From Candidatus Poribacteria bacterium (GTDB lineage: Bacteria > Poribacteria > WGA-4E > WGA-3G): DNA of 64,000 nt. The notes under the pieces are model-generated. The model ran no database searches. It had not been told where the DNA came from and worked only from the letters and a program-made list of their open reading frames with translations. Below, in pieces: positions 6,010 to 13,900 of the stretch. Numbering within the stretch: position 1 is the first letter of the stretch; the number at the start of each line of letters is the position of its first letter. The position numbers and the translations under genes were made by a program. The stretch is taken from positions 1 to 64,000 of the forward strand of contig JAJEIP010000117.1 of the NCBI GenBank assembly GCA_022827885.1. Reading direction: 5' to 3'.

Positions 6010-7830
6010 CTAAATAACGCGGGAGCCGGAGGTTTTGCGTCGCTCCTGTTTCTCCGCCTTGATAGGTGTCACCTTAACAACATTCACTGGATCGTAATCA
6101 AGGAGTTTGAGCCAGTCTTCAGTCGCCTCAGTCGGCGGGAATATTTCGCTTTCACCATACTCTGCTGCGAGGGCATTTAACAGGTCGGCGCGCGTGATAC
6201 CACTTTCCTTCTCTGGGTTCTGAATTGCACGTTTGAGTGCGGACTCCTTCGCCCGCTGCACAATCGACTCAATAATTGCACCGCTGCAGAGATGTCCTTT
6301 ATAGAGGATATCACGTCTGCCACTCCTGAGAGACACTTCAAGGAATCGGTTATCTTCCTCTTCACGGAACATCTCATCGACGACCTGTGCGATAAGATCA
6401 GCAACGGCTTTCTCAGCCGGGATAACTTCGGGGGGTGTTTCACCGTTTCCTGTTTCGGTATCCTTCTCCGCATTCAGGAGTGAAGCGATAGGGAGTTCAG
6501 GGGTGAGGTAGATACGGAAGATATCCTTTGCAGCCTCTGCATCTGGACGTGTTACTTTAATCTTTCGATCAATGCGCCCTGGGCGTAAAATGGCAGGGTC
6601 AATCAAATCAGGCCGGTTTGTCGCCAAAATAATGACGACATCCTGCAGTGATTCAATACCATCCATCTCTGCACAAAACATCGGAACGAGTGTATTCGAG
6701 ATACTGTGGGATCTGAGTGCCCGGCGTGTCCCGAGTATTGACTCGGCTTCATCGATAAAGACGAAAGCCAGTTTGCCATCCTCTTTTTTCTCACGGGCGA
6801 TCTGAAAAATTTCTCGCACTTTCCGCTCAGATTCGCCGAGCCACATGTTGAGAATTTCAGGACCTTTGATATGTAAGAAACAGCCTTCAACATCCTCGCC
6901 GCTTTCCCTTCGGAGCCGTTGGGTTAAATTGTAAGCCGTCGCCTTGCCAATGAGCGTTTTTCCACAGCCTGGAGGTCCGTGGAGCAGGAAACCTTTCGGT
7001 GCACTGTATTGGAATCGTTCAAAAAGTTCGGGGTGCAGGATCGGCAGTTCAATTGTGTCCTTAATGCGTTGGATAGTGTCCTCAAGCCCACCGACCTTTG
7101 ACCAGGGTATATTCGGGACCGCCTCAAGTGCGTAAGCGTCTGTCTCTTTGGCGGCGATATGTTCAAGGGCGACACGGAAATTGGAGTCAATCCGCACCTC
7201 ATCACCGGGCTTCAGTTTTTCATCTGCGAGGTCCGTGGAGCGTTCAAGGATGACAGTTTGCGCGTTCGGTTCTTGACCGATCCGGAGCCGTCCATCTGGC
7301 ATGACATCGGCGATCTTTGCAATGGGACCTGCATCGTTGTATCCGAGTTCGCCGACAACGACAAAAGCGTCGTTCAATAGGATGCTGAACCCCTTTTTAA
7401 GGGTGGACGCTTTCAGTTCTGGATCAATATTCGCATAGTATTCGGAGCCACCGACGATAACGCGGGCAATATCTTCTTTGGGCAATCCGAGCAAGGTTCC
7501 GATCCGATTCGCCGGTGCGGTGAGTTTTTCAATCTGCTCCTCCATTTCGGCGTGGATACGGAGTGCCTCCTGCTGAATAGCACGGACCCTCTCCTGAAAT
7601 TCACCTTCATCACTGAGAATAGAGCGCCGGAGTTCCATGAGCCAGCGACGGCGCCGGTCATCTACCGGGGTCTCGGCAATAATGTGGTGAATTAATTGCA
7701 ACGAATAGCCAGAACCCATCGCCTCCTCTTCGGGAGCGAGTTCCTCTTCAAGTTCCTCGTCATCTTCAATAAACAGGTCATTCCCATCGGGACCTGGACC
7801 CGCAGTTCTACGATTCTTCTTATCGTACAT
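6010..7830 (-). CDS. mpa: Proteasome-activating AAA ATPase (Mpa/ARC)
   Basis: This 606-aa ring ATPase recognises tagged substrates and feeds them to the 20S core. An acidic N-terminus (1-40) is followed by a coiled-coil region (about 55-105), tandem OB-type domains (about 110-235), and an AAA domain with VGGL at 247-250, Walker A GPPGCGKT at 285-292, Walker B FVFIDEAES at about 356-364 and ATNRPDLIDPAILRPGRIDRK. The C-terminus is TSGSRVI. It lacks the GQYL/HbYX tail that mycobacterial Mpa uses to dock on the core. The ATG at 7830 has AGGAG upstream. It is the first gene of the proteasome operon. Confidence 0.93.
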   Translation of the reverse strand: MYDKKNRRTAGPGPDGNDLFIEDDEELEEELAPEEEAMGSGYSLQLIHHIIAETPVDDRRRRWLMELRRSILSDEGEFQERVRAIQQEALRIHAEMEEQIEKLTAPANRIGTLLGLPKEDIARVIVGGSEYYANIDPELKASTLKKGFSILLNDAFVVVGELGYNDAGPIAKIADVMPDGRLRIGQEPNAQTVILERSTDLADEKLKPGDEVRIDSNFRVALEHIAAKETDAYALEAVPNIPWSKVGGLEDTIQRIKDTIELPILHPELFERFQYSAPKGFLLHGPPGCGKTLIGKATAYNLTQRLRRESGEDVEGCFLHIKGPEILNMWLGESERKVREIFQIAREKKEDGKLAFVFIDEAESILGTRRALRSHSISNTLVPMFCAEMDGIESLQDVVIILATNRPDLIDPAILRPGRIDRKIKVTRPDAEAAKDIFRIYLTPELPIASLLNAEKDTETGNGETPPEVIPAEKAVADLIAQVVDEMFREEEDNRFLEVSLRSGRRDILYKGHLCSGAIIESIVQRAKESALKRAIQNPEKESGITRADLLNALAAEYGESEIFPPTEATEDWLKLLDYDPVNVVKVTPIKAEKQERRKTSGSRVI

Positions 7831-7939
7831 TTGACATCTCCTCAGACAGCGCGGATGACTTTACGATAGAGTTTACCACATTTCCCACAATTTTACGAAT
7901 ATTTCCGCTTAAAGTTGGGCTACTGTGGTAATTTCCAAT

Positions 7940-7969
7940 AGTTTAGCACAATTCGTAACACTAACGCAA
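7940..7969 (-). promoter_or_regulatory. Putative promoter of the proteasome operon
   Basis: On the minus strand, TTGCGT (7964-7969) and TAAACT (7940-7945) are separated by 18 nt, with an extended -10 (TGCTAAACT). A second, similar TGGTAAACT occurs at 7870-7878, closer to mpa. Both are candidates by pattern only. Confidence 0.4.
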
Positions 7970-8014
7970 GAAAAAAAACAAGTTTCAGTAGAATTTCGTT
8001 TGCGCAGGATTAAC

Positions 8015-8043
8015 TTGACTTCTGTCAATTCGTATGTTAGGAT
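8015..8043 (+). promoter_or_regulatory. Putative sigma70-type promoter of the acyl-CoA synthetase gene
   Basis: TTGACT (8015-8020), a 17-nt spacer and TAGGAT (8038-8043) lie about 60 nt before the ATG at 8106. This region is divergent from the mpa promoter. Confidence 0.5.
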
Positions 8044-8105
8044 AACGTCGGGATTTGGAGATCCCTCCTACAAGAAATCTACGAGGTAAACAGGAGGAGC
8101 ACTTT

Positions 8106-9941
8106 ATGACACTCATATCTCTGTTAGAACACTCAATCCAACACTATGGCAGTAAACCAGCATTGGCACATAAACCGAAAGGTGGCACCTATCAAGACAT
8201 CTCTTATACTGAATTTGGCGAATCGGTGGACGCTTTCTGTAAAGGGTTAAACGCTTTAGGGGTGCAAAAGGATGATCGGGTCGCGCTTCTCTCTGAGAAC
8301 CGTCCCGAATGGGCGATCACGGATTTTGGTAGCCTCAAAGCCGGTGCGGTAACCGTGCCGATGTTCTCAACGCTGACTGCGGCGCAGGTCGGTTATATCC
8401 TAAAAGATTCCGGATCAAAAATTATCTGTGTCTCCACGAGTCGGCAGTTGGAGAAGGTAACCGCTATCCGAGATGAAGTGCCGACACTTGAACAGATAAT
8501 TGTCTTTGATCCGATTGAAGGTGAACTCCCTGAAGGTGTTATCCAATTTGAGGCGGTCTGTGAATTGGACGGACAGGGACAAGAAATCGGGGTTAGAAAC
8601 CCCTCCCACGCGAGCGAAGACGACATCGGGGTTAGAAACCCCTCCCACGCGAGCGAAGACGACATCGCAACGATTATCTATACTTCGGGGACAACGGGGG
8701 ATCCGAAGGGGGTCATGCTGACACATGCGAATTTCATTTCAAATTTACAGGCGTGTAAATCGCTGATTGAGGTCAGTGATGTAGACGTGTTGCTGTCGTT
8801 CCTACCGCTATCACATGTATTTGAGCGGCTCGGCGGGCATTATGTGCCGTTGTCCTCGGGTGCGAAGGTGGCTTACGCCGAGAGCACGTTCACGGTCGCA
8901 CAGAATATGCGGGAGGTCGCCCCGACAGTGATGCTCAGCGTGCCGAGACTCTATGAAACCATGCATGACAGAATCCTGCGTGCCGTGCAGGAAGGCTCAC
9001 CGCTCAAACAGAAGATCTTCCATTGGGGTGTCTCCGTGGGTTCATCCGTCAGTTCAGCGATTCAAAACGGGAAAAAACCGTCTGCAATTTTGCAATTACA
9101 ACAGAACATTGCGGACAAACTGGTTTTCGCGAAATTGAAGGCGGCAACGGGGGGACGGCTACGTTTCTTCGTCTCAGGTGGCGCGGCGTTACCACAATCG
9201 ATCGCCGAGTTTTTCCACGCGGCAGGAATATTGATTTTGGAAGGGTACGGTTTAACGGAGACATCGCCCGTCATTAGTATGAACCATCCTGCACAATGGA
9301 AGTTTGGAACCGTTGGCGTGCCTGCTCCCGGTGTGGAGGTGCACATCGCTGAAGATGGTGAGATTCTAACCCGCGGTCCACACGTCATGAAGGGGTATTT
9401 CAATAACGAAGCCGCGACAGCAGAGGTCATCGATGAAGAGGGTTGGTTTTACACGGGGGACATCGGTATCATTGATGCGGATGGATTCGTTAAGATTACT
9501 GACCGGAAGAAGAATATTATTGTGCTTTCCAACGGTAAGAACGTCGCCCCGCAACCGATAGAGAGTGAATTGGTGCAAAGTCCGTTTATTGACCAGATTA
9601 TGCTGGTCGGCAATGAACGTAAAAATCTCGCGGCACTGATTGTCCCGAATTTCGAGGCGCTCAAGGCGTGGGCAGCGGAGAATAACGTTGCAACGGGAGG
9701 GACGGACAGGGAGACTCCGCCCCTACATGAGACGCGTGAGGTGCAGCAACTCATTCAAAGCGAAATCCGAAGTCGTTTAACCGATTTCTCGGACTTTGAA
9801 CAGGTGCGCCGGTTTAAACTCCTTGAAAAGGAGTTCTCACAAGAAGCGGATGAGATGACCCCCACGCTGAAGTTGAAGCGGAATGTCATTATGGCGCGAT
9901 ACGGAGATGCGATTGCAGAGATGTATCCAGAAGACTCCTAA
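8106..9941 (+). CDS. Long-chain acyl-CoA synthetase (AMP-forming)
   Basis: This is a FadD/FAA-type enzyme of about 611 aa that activates fatty acids to acyl-CoA through an acyl-adenylate. The adenylate-forming core motif TIIYTSGTTGDPKGVMLTH is intact. Others seen are FVSGGAALP, LEGYGLTETSPVIS, GWFYTGDIG, and KITDRKKNIIVLSNGKNVAP with the C-terminal Lys loop. ATG 8106 is chosen because AGGAGG lies 8-13 nt upstream and the protein then begins at the normal family start. A 39-bp unit is tandemly duplicated just before the P-loop motif, adding two copies of GVRNPSHASEDDI. A second repeat-derived segment lies near 9696-9726 (GGTDRETPPLHE). Confidence 0.92.
   Translation: MTLISLLEHSIQHYGSKPALAHKPKGGTYQDISYTEFGESVDAFCKGLNALGVQKDDRVALLSENRPEWAITDFGSLKAGAVTVPMFSTLTAAQVGYILKDSGSKIICVSTSRQLEKVTAIRDEVPTLEQIIVFDPIEGELPEGVIQFEAVCELDGQGQEIGVRNPSHASEDDIGVRNPSHASEDDIATIIYTSGTTGDPKGVMLTHANFISNLQACKSLIEVSDVDVLLSFLPLSHVFERLGGHYVPLSSGAKVAYAESTFTVAQNMREVAPTVMLSVPRLYETMHDRILRAVQEGSPLKQKIFHWGVSVGSSVSSAIQNGKKPSAILQLQQNIADKLVFAKLKAATGGRLRFFVSGGAALPQSIAEFFHAAGILILEGYGLTETSPVISMNHPAQWKFGTVGVPAPGVEVHIAEDGEILTRGPHVMKGYFNNEAATAEVIDEEGWFYTGDIGIIDADGFVKITDRKKNIIVLSNGKNVAPQPIESELVQSPFIDQIMLVGNERKNLAALIVPNFEALKAWAAENNVATGGTDRETPPLHETREVQQLIQSEIRSRLTDFSDFEQVRRFKLLEKEFSQEADEMTPTLKLKRNVIMARYGDAIAEMYPEDS
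8586..8663 (+). repeat. Tandem 39-bp in-frame repeat carrying palindrome family A
   Basis: Two identical 39-bp units (8586-8624 and 8625-8663) each contain the hairpin GGGGTT-AGA-AACCCC followed by CTCCCACGCGAGCGAAGACGAC. Thirty-nine is a multiple of three, so each adds 13 residues (IGVRNPSHASEDD) without breaking the gene. The same palindrome occurs at 12793, 25544, 25593 and 48292. Confidence 0.9.
9696..9726 (+). repeat. Dispersed repeat family C inside the acyl-CoA synthetase gene
   Basis: The segment runs GGAGGGACGGACAGGGAG-ACTCCGCCCCTAC. The GCCCCTAC end is shared with the copies at 13001-13029 and 26926-26950, and the GGAGGGACGGA start recurs at 56230-56240. It is read in frame. Confidence 0.5.
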
Positions 9942-9961
9942 GCATAAGGAAATACGGAGCA

Positions 9962-10966
9962 TCAACGGGGTGCCATTACCGCAAGTCCATGCTTGATAAT
10001 CTCGATTGTGGCAGGGGTTTCGCACATCGGCTCGCCATCGGCATACAGCAGCATAGGGGTATCCGTCTCAATTGTTAACCTGCGGGTCTGGTGCATAGAT
10101 ACGGCAGGATGTGAAACGTGTCCCCCCCAGAAAAGTGTCACCAGTAGCCGTAGCACCGTTAGAGAGGACACTGGACGGATAATACAAACATCGAAAAGCC
10201 CATCGTCGATGCGAGCCTTCGGCACAATTTGAAATCCACCCCCGTATCGGTTTGTGATGCCGGTCGCAGCGAGGAGGAGCGGTCCCTCGTGGACACCGAA
10301 ATCGCCTTCAAGACGGACGAACGGCGGGTCGTAATAGAAAAGCGTCTCTACGGCTGCGTAAGCATAGGAGGCAGTGCCTGCAAAGAGGGGGGTTCCCTTC
10401 GCCGCCCGGCGACTCACCTCCGTATCGTAACCGCAAGTGGCGATGGTAATGAAGTAGTTTTTAATTTTTCCTTGCGGTTCGGTCGGTGAGGTTTGGACAT
10501 TGAAGCACCTTTCCGTAGATCCGCCCTCCATTTCATTACGGGCTACATCATTTGGATTAACAGCTGACTGTTGACTGCTATTCTGGTAGCAACATCCTAA
10601 ATCCACACGGATAGGGGTGCCGGATAAGAGGGTTTCAATCGCGGCTTCCGGTTTCAGTGGGACGCCGATCGCCGCTGCGAAATCGTTGCCACGACCACAG
10701 GGAAGCACCCCCAAGGTTACATCGGGAACCGTTGCAATACCATTGACGACTTCGTGGAGTGTCCCATCACCCCCGCACGCAATTACGGATCGGACGCCAT
10801 CAGAGACGGCTTCTTGTGCGAAACGCTTGGCGTCGCCGGATGCCGAGGTGAAGGTCAATTGTCCCTGCGCCCCGGATTCCGTAAGCGTCGTATACGCCTG
10901 TTCAGCAATGCTTTTCGCGTGTCCTTTACCTGAAATGGGGTTTGCAATGAGAATAAAATTCTTCAT
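9962..10966 (-). CDS. Lipid/diacylglycerol kinase family protein with repeat insertion
   Basis: This 334-aa protein has the DAGK catalytic domain: ILIANPISGKGHA at the N-terminus, the nucleotide-binding ACGGDGTLHEVVNGI, and LGVLPCGRGNDFAAAIGVPL. The family phosphorylates diacylglycerol or related lipids at the membrane. Its ATG overlaps the subtilase stop (ATGA), so the two are probably co-transcribed. After VDLGCC a foreign segment of about 45 residues (including EMEGGSTER and TEPQGKIK) interrupts the usual link to the ITIATCGYDTEV strand. It is encoded by repeat copy 4 and keeps the frame. Whether the product remains active cannot be told. Confidence 0.85.
   Translation of the reverse strand: MKNFILIANPISGKGHAKSIAEQAYTTLTESGAQGQLTFTSASGDAKRFAQEAVSDGVRSVIACGGDGTLHEVVNGIATVPDVTLGVLPCGRGNDFAAAIGVPLKPEAAIETLLSGTPIRVDLGCCYQNSSQQSAVNPNDVARNEMEGGSTERCFNVQTSPTEPQGKIKNYFITIATCGYDTEVSRRAAKGTPLFAGTASYAYAAVETLFYYDPPFVRLEGDFGVHEGPLLLAATGITNRYGGGFQIVPKARIDDGLFDVCIIRPVSSLTVLRLLVTLFWGGHVSHPAVSMHQTRRLTIETDTPMLLYADGEPMCETPATIEIIKHGLAVMAPR
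10458..10546 (-). repeat. Dispersed repeat family B, copy 4 (inside the lipid kinase gene)
   Basis: On the minus strand the head is GTAGCCCGTAATGAAATGGAGGGCGG and the tail GACCGAACCGCAAGGAAAAATT. It matches copy 3 in dop in both end sequences and in the encoded peptides EGGSTER and TEPQGKIK. The gene frame is open through the whole element. Confidence 0.85.
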
Positions 10967-13900
10967 TTTATGACTGCGATTTTACCTATCCTTTTTTCGG
11001 TCTCAAATTCAAGGACATAGATATAGATACCCGTTGATACGTCTGCGGTGTTATTGCTCGTAAGCCACCACTCTTTGCGGTTGTGATCCTGATCGGTCAC
11101 ATCCAATGTTTCAAGTAACTCACCGCCTGCAGTAAAAAGTTGGATGCGGGTGCCGATAGGCAACCTATCGAAAGTGATTGCCCCTTTGTCAGCGACGTTA
11201 GGACGGATCGGATTTGGATAGACCCGCACTTGCGTCAGGTCAGACACTGCCACTCCGATAACATCGAGGGGTATTTCAAGCGGTTGTGTAGAAGCGCGGA
11301 TAGGATTCTCATCAATATCGACCACATTCGAGACGGTAATCTCATATTGGTCTGTTGTATCGGTGAGCGATTGCCCGAAGTGCTCAAGCAGACTGCCTGT
11401 ATCAAATGCCAAGAGTGCGCGCCTCCCCATCCTGTCTCGGATAGCGGACACCGGACTCACCCCCCCAATCCGCGCCGCGGCTCGTAAGACGTACCGGTTC
11501 TCATTCCCAATTCCGGGATCCATCCGCCGGTCAAAGGTGACGAGGACCCAGAAATTTCCACTTGTGGAACCCCCATTAGGTGTCTGAGTTTCAGATTCCG
11601 GGAACTGAGTTAGATGTCCACCACCTCCTGGACGATGATAGGTCGCCCCAATCAACTGAGGGGGTTCCCGCGGTGTCGCAGCAACAGGCTCGGTGCGTTC
11701 CGTTTCGTTCCCGTCTTCATCCTTCGTGGTGATAGTGTACCAGTAGGTATTATCCTTCGTAACTCGCCTGTCAAGAAACCTTGTGACGGTGAGGTTTTCT
11801 GCCACCTTTTCATAAGTGTCGGAGGCGGGTGTCTCCGTCTTTTCCCCTTGTGCGCGGTAGACAGTAAAATAGTGCGTCTGACCTGTCTGTTCCGTATCCG
11901 TTTCGTTGTTCTTCTCGGCCTCCCATGTAACGTGCACCACTTTTTGTGTTAGCGGTTTTGCTTCAACGTTCCACGGCTTAAGCGTATCAATGGCATTTGG
12001 GTCGGTTGCGTAGATGGATTCAAAGTGGTAGATACCCTCTTCAAGGTTAACGTAAAACTCATCGAACCCGTTTTGGTTGAGTTCCGCGGTCAGGAGCGCG
12101 GGGGTTTCCTCCATCTTTCGGTGCCAGAGGGGGACCATCGCCGTGCCATTCCACTGCATCACATAGAGATTTGGATAGGTCGCGATGATCAACCGATTGT
12201 GCCCATTACCTTCCAAGTCCGCGATTGCGAGACTATTCCCGCTTCGTCGGTGCGGTGCAATCGCGACAGTCGCGTGACGCGGTCCCTCTGAGAGCAGTGC
12301 GTAGCCATTTAGTGTATGCGTGAAGACAAAAAACTTCCAGATGAGGGGTCCCGAAGGGTTCGCTGGAAGCGACAGCAACCCCCCAACAACAAACTCAGGC
12401 ATGCCATCACCGGTGAGATCCCCAGCAGTGAGTTGCGTGATGTCCGCAAGCGGAAGTTGTGTCTGCCATTCAAGGCGAAACGTGTTGTGGATAGAGGTAG
12501 ATTCATAAACGAAAAGGTCCCCTTCGCTATCTGCTGCTATGAGTTCCATGCGCCCATCAGCATCAAAATCGTTAATAGCGAAGTTTTGCGCGAATACATT
12601 AGAGCCAGCGGACTCGTTCATCAAAACAGCCCGCTCAAGATATGTGCGTGTCGCAGGGTCGTATTCATAAACGAGGAGTCGGTCATTGTTGTTATCGGCA
12701 CCGATAATTTCCTTTTGTCCATCACCATCCAAATCGGCGATCGTGCCACCGGAGAGAAATGGGGTTTCCCAGATGATCTGGTGCGGGAATTCGGGGTTAG
12801 AAACCCCTCCCACACCAAGATTCTCAATAAGGAAGGTTCTTGCATCGTCGGTTGCCAAGACTTCGAGCAAACCATCGTTATCGGTGTCATCTACTGTCCA
12901 CGTAACGAATTTTTCGAGATTGGAGAGTCCGTCTATACTCTCAAGGGTATGCGCCAGTTCATATCTTCCGTTTGGAAGCCGTTCATAGACGGCGAGGATA
13001 GTGGAGGGATTGGGTAACCCAGCCCCTACGGTGTCAAGCGTTTCCGAGGACACCGGACTTCCGACGATTTCAAACTGACCGTCTCTGTCGAAGTCTGCGG
13101 TGACGCTTGCGATGTGGAGGGGTGGAATATTGAGAGATTTTTCAGTGAATCCGCTCGGCGAGATATAACCAGCGACAACCTCAGTTGTATAAAACGCGCC
13201 GCCGTTATCCTCTCTCGTCTTGAGATTTGTCGTATTCTCTGCTTCAACAAAAAACTGGTAAGTTCCGCGCTCTAAACCCAAAAATAGGAATTGTTCTACG
13301 CCGAGATCGGTTGTTTCAATAGGAGCGAAAGGTGCGAGACTCCCCTTTCGTCGGTAGTAGAGTGTATTCAGCGTGACATCATCTGTTGCCCATGTGAAAA
13401 TTGTAAGGGGTCGCTCGCCGTAAAGTGTATCCGTTGCGGTAAGGGAAATAATTTGCGGAGGGGTCCGGTCTACACTCAACACGACCTGATCGTGTATCTG
13501 TTGCCCATCCGTGGCGGTTGTTGTTAAACGGACAGTATAAATCCCCTCTGGGACGGTTGTGGTATCCCAAACAACCAACGTCTCACCGATTTTTTGGACA
13601 TTGGAAGATTGTGTGAAAGGCGTAAATTGGGTTGGAACTGTGGATTCGCCATAACTGAGCTGCCAAGAACGGAACTTATAGCCACCTGCTGTTCCGAAGA
13701 TAGTAATTGAATCCGCGCCGCCACTATTGGTTTCAGGTGCGAGGATACGTGCCTGTAGGACACCGCTTGCGAGGAGTGCGCGTTCAGCATTGACAGTGCC
13801 CGCCCCTACAAACCTTTCATCCAATGCCTCGCTCTCCTCTTGGAAAACAGGATCGGCGGTGCTAATGAGTATATGTCGCACCTCTTCATGTGTCAGGGTG

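Noticed and set aside
8586-8663. Two direct repeats that might be a CRISPR fragment
   Set aside because: The units abut with no spacer, lie inside an open gene and encode in-frame residues.
12316-13017. 233-codon plus-strand reading frame
   Set aside because: It lies wholly opposite the subtilase gene, whose motifs are clear; the antisense frame has no recognisable domain.
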